Origin: an uncultured Propionibacteriaceae bacterium | GTDB lineage: Bacteria; Actinomycetota; Actinomycetes; Propionibacteriales; Propionibacteriaceae | Reading direction: 5' to 3' | NCBI GenBank assembly: GCA_938012815.1 | Contig: CALLVV010000074.1 | Span: 43,053-107,052 of the forward strand | Length of the DNA stretch: 64,000 bases | Part shown: positions 54,115 through 62,852 of the stretch, piece after piece | Layout: every line of letters starts with the position of its first letter | How positions within the stretch are numbered: the first letter of the stretch is position 1 | The notes under the pieces: model-generated | Databases searched by the model: none | The model's input: the letters and a program-made list of their open reading frames with translations, nothing else | Told to the model about the DNA's origin: nothing | Translations under genes and position numbers: made by a program

Positions 54115-54861
54115 ATGACGCAACCACCGAATCAGCCGTACAACTCCAACCAGCCCTACAACCAAGGTCAGGGCTACAACCCGAACCAGCCTTACGACCC
54201 CAACCAAGGCCAGGGCTACGACCCCAACCAAGGCCAGAGCTACAACCCCAACCAAGGCCAGAGCTACAACCCCAACCAGCCTTACGACCCCAACCAAGCC
54301 CAGCAGTACGCCGCACAACAGCAGTACATGGAGCAGCACGGTACGCCGAAGAAACGCTTCGGAGCACGTAAGATCATCAGCATCGTCGTCGCCGTCGCGG
54401 TCCTCGGTGCCGGCGGTTGGACGTTGTGGCAACACTTCAAGACCAACGAGAACCTTCAGGTTGGCAACTGTCTGGTCATCACCGGAACCACGACCAACGC
54501 CCAGGAGGAGAAGGTCGACTGCTCCGACAAGTCGAAGTTCTCCTTCGAGGTGAGCCAGGTCGTCTCCGACACCAGCTCCTGCCCGGAGAACACCGCGTCC
54601 TACGAGATCAGCAGCAAGTCCCGCTACGGCGGCAGCAGCAAAACCGTAAAGGCCGTCTGCCTGATCCCGAACCTGCACCAGGACGTCTGCTACAACACCT
54701 CGTCCAGCGGCATCAAACCCTTCGAGGTGGCCCAGTGCGACTCGGCCAGTGTCAAGGTCACCAAACGCATCGATCAGGAGAACGCGTCCTGCGGAACCGA
54801 CGAGGAGACCTTGACCTACACCACCCCCGCCCGCACCTACTGCTTCGGGGGAACCCGGTGA
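54115..54861 (+). CDS. LppU-like protein with repetitive N-terminus and cysteine-rich external domain
   Basis: A 248-residue protein. The first 70 residues are a low-complexity repeat of Tyr-Asn/Asp-Pro-Asn-Gln units. After the basic GTPKKRFGARK there is one membrane helix (IISIVVAVAVLGAGGWTLW). The outer domain has eight cysteines (for example VGNCLV, KVDCSD, AVCLIP, TYCFGG), enough for four disulfides, in the arrangement of LppU/SCO3897 family proteins. ATG at 54115 is favoured by the distance to GAAGGA; the GTG one codon upstream is possible. The cytoplasmic tail is probably disordered. Role unknown. Confidence 0.78.
   Translation: MTQPPNQPYNSNQPYNQGQGYNPNQPYDPNQGQGYDPNQGQSYNPNQGQSYNPNQPYDPNQAQQYAAQQQYMEQHGTPKKRFGARKIISIVVAVAVLGAGGWTLWQHFKTNENLQVGNCLVITGTTTNAQEEKVDCSDKSKFSFEVSQVVSDTSSCPENTASYEISSKSRYGGSSKTVKAVCLIPNLHQDVCYNTSSSGIKPFEVAQCDSASVKVTKRIDQENASCGTDEETLTYTTPARTYCFGGTR
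54121..54306 (+). repeat. Tandem codon repeat encoding the YNPNQ/YDPNQ tail
   Basis: Imperfect 15-30-base units encode Tyr-Asn/Asp-Pro-Asn-Gln-Gly-Gln. Near-identical copies such as GGCCAGAGCTACAACCCC occur twice in succession, so length variation by slippage is likely. Confidence 0.8.
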
Positions 54862-54870
54862 TCCATGGCG

Positions 54871-54885
54871 CATAATCGGTTTCCA
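54871..54885 (+). promoter_or_regulatory. Candidate leaderless promoter of uvrB
   Basis: CATAAT (54871-54876) is followed by eight bases and the ATG at 54885, without a ribosome-binding site. No -35 is obvious. Confidence 0.4.
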
Positions 54886-56930
54886 TGAGACCGATTGACG
54901 AGCTTCGCCGCCAGGTGGCGCCCTTCCGGGTGCGGGCCGACTTCTCCCCTTCGGGGGATCAACCGGCCGCGATCTCGGAGTTGGAGCGCCGCATCCGTTC
55001 CGGTGAGAAGGATGTGGTGCTCCTGGGCGCCACGGGAACGGGCAAGACCGCCACGGTGGCCTGGCTGGCGGAGCGTCTGCAACGCCCCGTCCTGGTGATG
55101 CAGCCCAACAAGACCCTCGCGGCGCAGTTCGCGAACGAGCTGCGCCAGTTCTTCCCGGACAACGCCGTCGAGTACTTCGTCTCCTACTACGACTACTACC
55201 AGCCCGAGGCCTACGTCCCGCAAACGGACACCTATATTGAGAAGGACTCCTCCCTGAACGAGGAGGTGGAGCGCCTCCGTCACTCCGCGACGAGTTCACT
55301 GCTGACCCGCCGCGACTGCATAGTGGTGGCCACGGTGTCCGCGATCTACGGCCTGGGCACCCCGCAGGAATACCTCGACCAGCGCCTGACCCTGCGGATC
55401 GGTGAGGAGCACGAACGCTCCACGCTGCTGCGGCACCTCGTCGACATCCAGTACAACCGCAACGATCTCTCCTCGGAGCGGGGCAATTTCCGGGTGCGCG
55501 GGGATGTGCTGGAGATCTTCCCCATGTATGAGGAGAACGCGGTTCGCATCGAGTTCTTCGGCGACGAGATCGAACGCATTTCCACCCTGGTCCCGCTGAC
55601 CGGCGAGGTGCTGCGCGAGGAGGACGAGATCTACGTCTTCCCCGCCACCCACTACTCCGCCGGACCGGAACGGATGGAACGCGCCATCGCTGGGATCGAG
55701 GCGGAGCTGGCGATCCGACTGCAGGACCTGGAGGCCCAGAACAAGCTCCTGGAAGCGCAGCGGCTGCGGATGCGCACCAGCTACGACATCGAGATGATGC
55801 GCCAGATCGGCACCTGCTCCGGGATCGAGAACTACTCCCGACACATCGACGGCCGTGCCGCGGGATCCGCACCCGCCTGCCTGCTGGACTACTTCCCGGA
55901 GGACTTCCTCCTGGTGGTGGACGAGTCCCACGTCACGATCCCGCAGGTCGGGGGCATGTACGAGGGCGACGCATCACGGAAACGTACCCTCGTGGAGCAT
56001 GGTTTCCGCCTGCCGAGCGCCCTGGACAACCGGCCTCTGAAGTTCGACGAGTTCTGCCAGCGCATCGGGCAGACCGTCTACCTGTCCGCCACCCCCGGCC
56101 CCTACGAGCTGGAACGCAGCGACGGTTTCGTAGAGCAGATCATCCGGCCCACCGGTCTGGTGGACCCGGAGATCGTCCTCAAACCGACCAAGGGCCAGAT
56201 CGACGACCTCATCGGGGAAATCCGGACCCGGGCTGAACGCGACGAACGGGTGTTGGTGACCACCCTGACCAAGAAGATGGCGGAGGACCTGACCGACTAT
56301 CTGATGGCCGCTGGCATCCGGACCCGCTATCTGCACTCCGACATCGACACCCTCAAACGGGTCGAGCTGCTGCGTGAGTTGCGGCTGGGTGACTACGACG
56401 TGCTGGTGGGCATCAACCTGCTGCGGGAGGGCCTGGACCTGCCGGAGGTTTCCCTGGTGGCCATTCTCGACGCCGACAAGGAGGGTTTCCTCCGTTCGGA
56501 GCGTTCCTTGATCCAGACCATCGGCCGCGCCGCCCGTAACGTCGCAGGGCAGGTGCACATGTACGCCGATACGATCACTCCATCAATGGGGGCCGCCATC
56601 GACGAGACCAACCGGCGGCGCGCCCGCCAGCTCGCCTACAACGCCGAGCACGGCATCGATCCGCAGCCCTTGCGGAAGAAGATCGCCGACATCACGGACA
56701 TGCTGAACCGGGAGGACGCCGACACCGAGTCCCTCCTGAACGGCCGTCGGGAACGGGGCTTGAAAGCAAAAGAACTGCCCGAGCAGGAACTGGTGAAGTT
56801 GATCGACGACCTCACCGCCCAGATGCACCAGGCGGCCGCCGATCTTCAGTTCGAGCTGGCCGCCCGCCACCGCGACGAGATCACCGACCTGAAGAAGGAA
56901 CTCCGTCAGATGATCGAGGCCAACAAATAG
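54885..56930 (+). CDS. uvrB: Excinuclease ABC subunit B
   Basis: A 681-residue helicase-like damage-verification protein. Walker A is GATGTGKTAT near residue 48, the beta-hairpin that clamps DNA is YYDYYQPEAYVP near 101, and the DEAD-type motif is VVDESHVTIPQ. The second RecA domain has VLVGINLLREGLDLPEV and QTIGRAARN. The C-terminal UVR domain (about 640-675) interacts with UvrC. With UvrA and UvrC it makes the nucleotide-excision repair incision complex. It converges with coaE. Confidence 0.97.
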   Translation: MRPIDELRRQVAPFRVRADFSPSGDQPAAISELERRIRSGEKDVVLLGATGTGKTATVAWLAERLQRPVLVMQPNKTLAAQFANELRQFFPDNAVEYFVSYYDYYQPEAYVPQTDTYIEKDSSLNEEVERLRHSATSSLLTRRDCIVVATVSAIYGLGTPQEYLDQRLTLRIGEEHERSTLLRHLVDIQYNRNDLSSERGNFRVRGDVLEIFPMYEENAVRIEFFGDEIERISTLVPLTGEVLREEDEIYVFPATHYSAGPERMERAIAGIEAELAIRLQDLEAQNKLLEAQRLRMRTSYDIEMMRQIGTCSGIENYSRHIDGRAAGSAPACLLDYFPEDFLLVVDESHVTIPQVGGMYEGDASRKRTLVEHGFRLPSALDNRPLKFDEFCQRIGQTVYLSATPGPYELERSDGFVEQIIRPTGLVDPEIVLKPTKGQIDDLIGEIRTRAERDERVLVTTLTKKMAEDLTDYLMAAGIRTRYLHSDIDTLKRVELLRELRLGDYDVLVGINLLREGLDLPEVSLVAILDADKEGFLRSERSLIQTIGRAARNVAGQVHMYADTITPSMGAAIDETNRRRARQLAYNAEHGIDPQPLRKKIADITDMLNREDADTESLLNGRRERGLKAKELPEQELVKLIDDLTAQMHQAAADLQFELAARHRDEITDLKKELRQMIEANK

Positions 56931-56945
56931 CCGCTGCCCCTTGAT

Positions 56946-56957
56946 GGAAGCGCTTCC
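56946..56957. repeat. Palindrome resembling a LacI-family operator
   Basis: GGAAGCGCTTCC is a perfect 12-base palindrome with the central CG-containing core typical of LacI-family operators. It lies in the 88-base spacer between convergent uvrB and coaE, away from any visible promoter. Confidence 0.4.
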
Positions 56958-57018
56958 TTACTCGGCCTTCACACCGCCCGAACCGGACTTTTCCCGGATC
57001 GACCAGAAAACCCGAGAT

Positions 57019-57603
57019 TCACACCGCGAGGCTTTGCCACAGCTCACCGACCTGCCGCATGGTCTCCCGCACCGGACCGGAGCTGTCGATGACGTGTGTG
57101 GCCGCCGCCAACCGTTCCTCGCGGCTGGCCTGAGCGGTCACCCGCTGCCCGGCCTCGGTTTCCGACAGGCCATCTCGGCGCGTCAGCCTACGCAGCTGCT
57201 CCTCGACCGTGGTGTCCACCACCACGACCGCGTCGAACCTGTCCTGCTGCCCGGTTTCCACCAGCAGGGGTATGACGTGCACCACGACCGTCCCTGCGGG
57301 GGCTGCGGCCTCCATCTCGGCGGCCCGTTCCCGCACGAGGGGATGGATGATGGCGTTCAGGTCGGCGCGCGCCTGCGGATCGGCGAAGATCACACGGGCC
57401 AGCGCGCGGCGATCCAGGCTCCCGTCGGGGGCGAGCACCGATTCCCCGAAACGCGCGAGAACCGCCTTCAATCCCTCGGTTCCCAACGCCACCACGTCCC
57501 GTGCCAGGATGTCGGCGTCGATGATAACTGCGCCCAGTCTCTCTAGTTCCCGAGCCACCGTCGACTTGCCTGACGCGATCCCGCCCGTCAATCCGATCCG
57601 CAC
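57019..57603 (-). CDS. coaE: Dephospho-CoA kinase
   Basis: A 194-residue kinase of the P-loop type. The Walker A is GGIASGKST near residues 7-14, followed by the substrate-binding IIDADILARDVV. A lid segment (RLTRRDGLSETEAGQRV) completes the active site, and the central strand HVIPLLVETG is typical. GTG at 57603 begins exactly before RIGLTGG; the longer upstream frame is a shadow. It phosphorylates dephospho-CoA in the last step of coenzyme A synthesis. It lies 14 bases after the monooxygenase-like gene. Confidence 0.95.
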   Translation of the reverse strand: MRIGLTGGIASGKSTVARELERLGAVIIDADILARDVVALGTEGLKAVLARFGESVLAPDGSLDRRALARVIFADPQARADLNAIIHPLVRERAAEMEAAAPAGTVVVHVIPLLVETGQQDRFDAVVVVDTTVEEQLRRLTRRDGLSETEAGQRVTAQASREERLAAATHVIDSSGPVRETMRQVGELWQSLAV

Positions 57604-57617
57604 AGAGACACAGGTTA

Positions 57618-57908
57618 TTACGGAACCTCGAGGAAGGTCAGTTCGGAGGCGTCCCCCGAGATCAGCGGCCCGAGTTTGTCGTTGAACACCGCGTTCGCGG
57701 GGTCGGCAAGGTGCGCCTTGAAGGCGTCCTCGTCCTGATAGCACTCGATGATCACGAACTGGTTCGGGTTGTCGCGTTCCGTGTACACCTCGAAACGCGC
57801 TGTTCCGGGTGAGGCGTTCACGTGCTCCGAGTAGGCCCCGATCAGGCCGGCAACCACCTCTCGCGCCCCGTCCCGGCACTCGAACCGGGCTATCAGGTTC
57901 ACCGCCAT
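57618..57908 (-). CDS. Antibiotic biosynthesis monooxygenase (ABM) domain protein
   Basis: A 96-residue dimeric alpha+beta barrel protein: MAVNLIARFECRDGA, GTARFEVYTERDNPNQFVIIECYQDEDAFKAHL. These match the putative quinol monooxygenase/YgiN group. ATG at 57908 has GGAAGGAGCT a few bases upstream, which decides the start over a longer frame. The family includes quinol oxidases and heme-degrading enzymes; substrate unknown. It is encoded just upstream of coaE and diverges from the gcv riboswitch. Confidence 0.85.
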   Translation of the reverse strand: MAVNLIARFECRDGAREVVAGLIGAYSEHVNASPGTARFEVYTERDNPNQFVIIECYQDEDAFKAHLADPANAVFNDKLGPLISGDASELTFLEVP

Positions 57909-57997
57909 GCCAGCTCCTTCCACGTTGAAGTTCCAGGTCAGTGTTTCGTCAAGGCTACCCCCACGGCGTGACGACTTCTCTGTATGCTGGTCCTGTA

Positions 57998-58157
57998 GCG
58001 GGAGAACCGACCCAGTCGGTGCCGAAGGAGCAACCGCCCCGGAAACTCTCAGGCCCCAAGGACCGCGACAACTTCCACACTCTGGAGAGAGACCCCACCG
58101 GGGTCCGCCGAAGGATGAAACGATCTCAGGCAGCAGTGACAGAGGGGGCTCCGGGTG
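57998..58157 (+). promoter_or_regulatory. Tandem glycine riboswitch (gcvT element)
   Basis: Two glycine aptamers in tandem. The first runs from about 57998 (GCGGGAGA) through GCCGAAGGAGCAA and ACTCTCAGGC to GGACCGC at 58066. The second runs from about 58076 (ACTCTGGAGAG) through GCCGAAGGAT and TCTCAGGCA to ACAGAGGGGG near 58147. These are the conserved pairs of the glycine riboswitch. A short GGGTGG/CCACCC hairpin (58153-58170) follows and may be the expression platform. It lies directly upstream of the glycine cleavage operon, which glycine binding would switch on. TATGCT at 57983-57988 is a possible -10. Confidence 0.9.
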
Positions 58158-58203
58158 GACCGTGCCACCCAGCAACGTCGCGCGTCGGCAGGAAGGGGTC
58201 CTC

Positions 58204-59319
58204 ATGTCACTATCAACCACCGCGTTGCACGAGCTGCACGAGGAATTGGGTGGTCGTCTGGTGGATTTCGCCGGATGGGAACTGCCCGTGCAGTTCGCCG
58301 GGATCATCGCGGAGCACCAACACACGCGACAATCCGCCTCGCTGTTCGACGTCAGCCACATGGGTCAGATCCTGATCCGCCCCGAATCTGGGAATCCGGC
58401 TGACGCCGCCGCTGCCCTCGAGACGCTGATCCCGGCCAGTGTCGCCGGGCTGGCCGAGGGACGCCAGCGTTACGGGCTGTTCACCGACGAGAACGGCGGG
58501 ATCCTGGACGACCTCATGTTCGCCAACCACGGCGACCGCTACTTCTTGGTGGTCAACGCGGCCCGTTCCGATCACGATCTCAGGTTGCTGCGCGCCCTCG
58601 AAGGAATCACGGTCGAGCACCTCACGGATCGTTCGCTGCTGGCCCTGCAGGGTCCCCGGGCCGAGGAGGTCCTGGCCGGGCTGGTTCCAGAGGCGGCCGA
58701 GTTGAAGTTCATGGATTCCCGGATCCTCAACTGGGACGGTGTCCCGGTCTGGGTTTCGCGTTCCGGATACACCGGTGAGGATGGCTTCGAGATCTCCGTT
58801 CCCAGCGCCGAGGCCGAGCGCCTGGCCCGCGCCCTCCTGGGGATCGGCTGGGTGCTCCCGGCGGGTCTCGGCGCCCGCGACTCGCTGCGTCTCGAGGCGG
58901 GGATGCCACTTTACGGGCACGACCTCAGCCCGCGGATCACCCCGGCAGAGGCCGATCTGGGCTGGGCGATCCCGAAGGTGCGGCGTTCAGGTGGTTCCCG
59001 CGAGGGTGGTTTCCCCGGGGCCGGGGTGATCCTGAAACAGCTCGCTGAGGGGCCCTCCCGAAAACGGGTCGGCCTGCGTGCCGAGGGCCGCGCCCCCGTA
59101 CGCGAGGGGGCGAAACTGTTCCTGTCGGTCGAGGATACCGAACCGGTCGCCGAGGTCACCTCCGGTGGTTTCGGTCCCACCGTGGGCGGCCCCATCGCCA
59201 TGGCGATGCTGCCCACGGACATCCGGCCCGGAGCCACCGTCCACGCCGAGGTGCGGGGCAGGCGTCTCCCGTTGACGGTCACCCCACTACCGTTCATCAC
59301 ACCGTCCTACAAACGCTGA
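58204..59319 (+). CDS. gcvT: Aminomethyltransferase (glycine cleavage T protein)
   Basis: A 371-residue tetrahydrofolate-dependent enzyme. The N-terminal segment GRLVDFAGWELPVQF is typical, the folate site contains FDVSHMGQI, and the catalytic Asp lies in the ARSDHDLRLL region; the C-terminal domain has GEVTSGGF-like AEVTSGGFGPTVG. ATG at 58204 follows AGGAAGGGG; the frame upstream lies in the riboswitch. It releases ammonia and methylene-THF from the aminomethyl-lipoyl arm of GcvH. First gene of gcvT-gcvH-gcvP. Confidence 0.96.
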   Translation: MSLSTTALHELHEELGGRLVDFAGWELPVQFAGIIAEHQHTRQSASLFDVSHMGQILIRPESGNPADAAAALETLIPASVAGLAEGRQRYGLFTDENGGILDDLMFANHGDRYFLVVNAARSDHDLRLLRALEGITVEHLTDRSLLALQGPRAEEVLAGLVPEAAELKFMDSRILNWDGVPVWVSRSGYTGEDGFEISVPSAEAERLARALLGIGWVLPAGLGARDSLRLEAGMPLYGHDLSPRITPAEADLGWAIPKVRRSGGSREGGFPGAGVILKQLAEGPSRKRVGLRAEGRAPVREGAKLFLSVEDTEPVAEVTSGGFGPTVGGPIAMAMLPTDIRPGATVHAEVRGRRLPLTVTPLPFITPSYKR

Positions 59320-59331
59320 GGAGAGAGCAAC

Positions 59332-59691
59332 ATGATCAAGTACACCAAGGACCACGATTGGCTCGACAGCGGTGACGATGGGGTCGCCGTCGGCCTCACC
59401 GACCACGCCACCGGCGAACTGGGTGATGTCGTCTACGTCGAACTTCCTGAGGTCGGGACCGAGGTCGCCAAGGGCGAGGAGATCGTCGTGATCGAATCCA
59501 CCAAGGCAACATCCGGGATCACCGCCCCCTTCGACGGGGTGATCACTGAGATCAACCAGACCGTGGTGGACTCCCCCGAGACCGTCAACGAGGATCCCAC
59601 GGGTTCCTGGTTCTTCAAGATCCGGCCAGAAGATCCCTCCGCGCTCGAGGAATACCTCGACGAGGACGAGTACAAGGCCTTGATCGACTGA
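59332..59691 (+). CDS. gcvH: Glycine cleavage H protein
   Basis: A 119-residue lipoyl carrier. The lipoylated lysine is Lys58 in VIESTKATS, within the hallmark beta-hairpin, and the segment ending GSWFFKIRP completes the domain. GAGGAGAG precedes the ATG by about five bases. It shuttles the methylamine arm between the P, T and L proteins. Its stop overlaps the gcvP start (TGATG). Confidence 0.96.
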   Translation: MIKYTKDHDWLDSGDDGVAVGLTDHATGELGDVVYVELPEVGTEVAKGEEIVVIESTKATSGITAPFDGVITEINQTVVDSPETVNEDPTGSWFFKIRPEDPSALEEYLDEDEYKALID

Positions 59692-62519
59692 TGAGCGTCT
59701 GGAACCCGACCAGCTACGACCCGGACGACTTCGCCAATCGCCGTCATATCGGCCCGAGCCCGGCCGAGATGGAGACCATGCTCTCAGCGATCGGGGTCGA
59801 CAGCCTCGACGAGCTGATCGACCAGACCGTGCCCGCAGGCCTCCGCCAAGTCGAACCGCTGACCTGGGAGCCGCTGACGGAGGGCGCAGTGCTGGATGAG
59901 CTTCGCAGGATGGCGACCAAGAACAAGGTCCGGACATCGATGATCGGCCAGGGCTACTACGGCACGATCACTCCCCCGGCGATCCAGCGCAACATCCTCG
60001 AGAACCCCGCCTGGTACACCTCCTACACCCCGTACCAGCCCGAGATCTCGCAGGGAAGGCTGGAGGCGTTGCTGAACTTCCAGACCATGATCAGCGACCT
60101 GACCGGGCTGGAGATCGCCAACGCCTCCCTGCTCGACGAGGCCACCGCCGCCGCGGAGGCGATGAACATGGCGTTCGCGGCGGGCAAGCGCAGGAAGTCG
60201 AGGTTCTTCGCCGCGGCCGACCTACACCCGCAGATCCTCAGCGTCCTGGCCACCCGGGCCCGCCCGCTGGGCATCGAACTGGTGATCGGCGAGGTCGAGG
60301 ACCTGGATGTCGACGGCCTGTTCGGGGCCATCTTCGCCTATCCCGGCACCCACGGGCACCTGCGAGACCACACCGCGCGGTGCGAGGTCCTGCACGAGGC
60401 GGGTGCCCTGGCGATCGTGGCCGCCGACCTGCTGGCCCTGACCCTGCTGAAGGAACCCGGGGCGATGGGATTCGACATCGCGGTCGGTTCGGCCCAGCGT
60501 TTCGGGATCCCAATGGGTTTCGGTGGCCCGCACGCCGCGTTCATGGCCTGCCGGGACAAGCTGAAACGCACCATGCCCGGACGCCTGGTCGGGGTCTCCA
60601 AAGACAGCACGGGCAATCGCGCCTACCGCTTGGCCCTCCAGACCCGGGAACAGCACATCAGGCGCGAGAAGGCCACGTCGAACGTCTGCACGGCCCAGGC
60701 GCTGCTGGCGGTGATGGCATCCTTCTACGCCGTCTTCCACGGCCCGGCCGGCCTCAGGGCCATCGGCCAGCGGATCCATCTGATGGCGGTCACCCTCGCG
60801 GAACACCTGCGCGCAGGAGGTGCCGTCGTCGAACCGGACGAGTTCTTCGACACGATCACCGTCCGGGTGGGGGTCGGTCAGGCGGGCATCATCGCCGCAG
60901 CCGAGCAGCGGGGCATCAACCTACGCCGCGTCGGCCGCGACAGGGTGGGCATCTCGGTGGACGAGACCACCACCCTGGAGACCCTCGCGTCGGTGCTGGA
61001 CGCCTTCGGTATCGAACCGGCCACTAAGCTCAGCCGGCGCCCGGCGATCCCGGATGCCCTGCTGCGCACCTCCGAGTACCTGACCCACCCGGTCTTCCAC
61101 ATGAACCGGGCCGAATCAGAAATGATGCGCTACATGCGTCGCCTCGCCGACCGGGACCTGGCTCTGGACCGGGCGATGATCCCGCTGGGTTCCTGCACCA
61201 TGAAACTGAACGCCGCGGTCGAGATGATGCCGATCACCTGGCCGGAGTTCGCGGGCCTGCACCCGTTCGCGCCCGCCTCACAGTCGGAAGGGTACCGGGA
61301 ACTGGCGGCGGACCTGGAGAAGCTGCTGTGCGAGATCACGGGCTACGACGCGTTCTCGATGCAACCGAACAGCGGCGCCCAGGGCGAGTACGCGGGGCTG
61401 CGGACGATCGCCGCCTATCACCGCGCCAACGGTGACGAGCGCGACGTCTGCCTGATCCCGACCTCGGCCCACGGCACGAACCCCGCCTCGGCGACCATGG
61501 CCGGCATGAAGGTCGTGGCGGTGAAGTCCGCCGAGAACGGCGACATCAACCTCGACGACTTCGCCGCCAGGGCGGAGGAGGCCGGGGACCGGTTGGCGGC
61601 CGCGATGATCACCTACCCGTCCACGCACGGCGTGTTCGAGGACACAGTCAAGAGGGTATGCGAGATCACGCACGCCCACGGCGGGCAGGTCTACATCGAC
61701 GGCGCGAACATGAACGCCCTGGTCGGTCTCGTGCGCCCGGGGGACCTGGGTGGCGATGTCAGCCACGTGAACCTGCACAAGACCTTCGCCATCCCGCACG
61801 GCGGCGGTGGGCCGGGTATGGGACCCATCGGCGTCAAGGAGCACCTGAAACCGCATCTGCCGAGTGACCCGGCAACGGGCGAGGAGGGCGCGGTCTCGGC
61901 AGCCGCTCTCGGGTCGGCCTCGATCCTGCCGATCTCGTGGGCCTACATCCGGCTCATGGGCGGCAGCGGGCTGACCCAGGCCACGCGGGTGGCGATCCTG
62001 AGCGCCAACTACCTCGCCAGCAGGCTCTCGGAGGCGTATCCGATCCTGTACCGCGGCGGGAACGGCCGGGTGGCTCACGAGTGCATCGTGGACACGCGCA
62101 TCTTCGCGCGTCACGGCGTCACCGTCGATGATGTCGCCAAACGGTTGATCGATCACGGTTTCCACGCCCCCACCATGTCCTTCCCGGTGGCGGGCACGTT
62201 GATGGTGGAACCCACGGAGTCGGAGACCCTGGCCGAGTTGGACCGGTTCGTGACGGCGATGCTGGACATCGCCCGCGAGGCCGACGACGTGGCCTCGGGG
62301 AGGATCGCCGCCGAGGAGTCGCCGCTGCGCCGCGCCCCCCACACCGTGGAGGATCTCGTCGCCGACTGGGACCGCCCCTACTCGCGCGAGCAGGGCTGTT
62401 TCCCGGCCGGCGCATTCCGGGTGGACAAGTACTGGCCGCCCGTCGGCAGGGTGGACAACGCCTACGGTGACCGGCACCTGGTGTGCAGCTGCCCACCCTG
62501 GGAGGGTACACCGGGCTGA
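59691..62519 (+). CDS. gcvP: Glycine dehydrogenase (decarboxylating), P protein
   Basis: A 942-residue single-chain P protein (homodimeric type). It consists of two homologous halves, the C-terminal one holding the PLP-binding Lys697 in SHVNLHKTFAIPHGGG, with the glycine-rich loop that binds pyridoxal phosphate. The N-terminus is HIGPSPAEMETML, and LGSCTMKLN is at about 500. It decarboxylates glycine onto the lipoyl arm of GcvH. The L protein (lpd) gene is not in the window. A strong terminator follows 14 bases after the stop. Confidence 0.97.
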   Translation: MSVWNPTSYDPDDFANRRHIGPSPAEMETMLSAIGVDSLDELIDQTVPAGLRQVEPLTWEPLTEGAVLDELRRMATKNKVRTSMIGQGYYGTITPPAIQRNILENPAWYTSYTPYQPEISQGRLEALLNFQTMISDLTGLEIANASLLDEATAAAEAMNMAFAAGKRRKSRFFAAADLHPQILSVLATRARPLGIELVIGEVEDLDVDGLFGAIFAYPGTHGHLRDHTARCEVLHEAGALAIVAADLLALTLLKEPGAMGFDIAVGSAQRFGIPMGFGGPHAAFMACRDKLKRTMPGRLVGVSKDSTGNRAYRLALQTREQHIRREKATSNVCTAQALLAVMASFYAVFHGPAGLRAIGQRIHLMAVTLAEHLRAGGAVVEPDEFFDTITVRVGVGQAGIIAAAEQRGINLRRVGRDRVGISVDETTTLETLASVLDAFGIEPATKLSRRPAIPDALLRTSEYLTHPVFHMNRAESEMMRYMRRLADRDLALDRAMIPLGSCTMKLNAAVEMMPITWPEFAGLHPFAPASQSEGYRELAADLEKLLCEITGYDAFSMQPNSGAQGEYAGLRTIAAYHRANGDERDVCLIPTSAHGTNPASATMAGMKVVAVKSAENGDINLDDFAARAEEAGDRLAAAMITYPSTHGVFEDTVKRVCEITHAHGGQVYIDGANMNALVGLVRPGDLGGDVSHVNLHKTFAIPHGGGGPGMGPIGVKEHLKPHLPSDPATGEEGAVSAAALGSASILPISWAYIRLMGGSGLTQATRVAILSANYLASRLSEAYPILYRGGNGRVAHECIVDTRIFARHGVTVDDVAKRLIDHGFHAPTMSFPVAGTLMVEPTESETLAELDRFVTAMLDIAREADDVASGRIAAEESPLRRAPHTVEDLVADWDRPYSREQGCFPAGAFRVDKYWPPVGRVDNAYGDRHLVCSCPPWEGTPG

Positions 62520-62533
62520 AACGCGGACTTGCG

Positions 62534-62577
62534 AGAAGAAGAGGGGCTGCTCCTTTCGGGGCAGCCCCTCTTCTTCT
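62534..62577. terminator. Strong bidirectional terminator after gcvP
   Basis: AGAAGAAGAGGGGCTGC (62534-62550) pairs perfectly over 17 bases with its reverse complement at 62561-62577 around a ten-base loop. The lower stem is A/G rich on one side and T/C rich on the other, so it can serve gcvP (+) and the minus-strand gene ending at 62588. Confidence 0.9.
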
Positions 62578-62587
62578 GGTGAGGATG

Positions 62588-62851
62588 TCAGTCGGTTTCC
62601 TTCACCGGGATCAGTGGTTTCCAGAACGAGGCACCCGGACGGGCCAGGGCGGCCTGTCCCAATGAGATGACGGTGCAGATCACGAACACCCACAGCCACA
62701 CGTGCAGCATCGTCACCGCAAGAGGCAGCTGCTTGAACCATCCGACCAGCAGAGAAGCGACGAATCCGACCGGCTGGTAGACGGACATGGCGAAGGTGAA
62801 GCGTCGGCCAAAGGTCCGCGGCCACACCCATTTCTTCGAAGTGGTGGACAT
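62588..62851 (-). CDS. Small membrane protein of unknown function
   Basis: An 87-residue protein starting STTSKKWVWPRTFGRRFTF, with two predicted membrane helices (about 23-41 and 45-66), and ending ASFWKPLIPVKETD. Its ATG is separated from the preceding gene's stop by one base (TGA C ATG), so translation is coupled, and AGGTG lies just upstream. I recognise no family. The pair with the secreted protein suggests a small envelope module. Confidence 0.7.
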   Translation of the reverse strand: MSTTSKKWVWPRTFGRRFTFAMSVYQPVGFVASLLVGWFKQLPLAVTMLHVWLWVFVICTVISLGQAALARPGASFWKPLIPVKETD

Positions 62852-62852
62852 G

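Noticed and set aside
52860..54885. LexA (SOS) boxes upstream of uvrA and uvrB
   Set aside because: No TCGAAC-N4-GTTCGA-like site was found in either upstream region. A TCGAACGG-like string near 51470 is inside the uvrA coding sequence.
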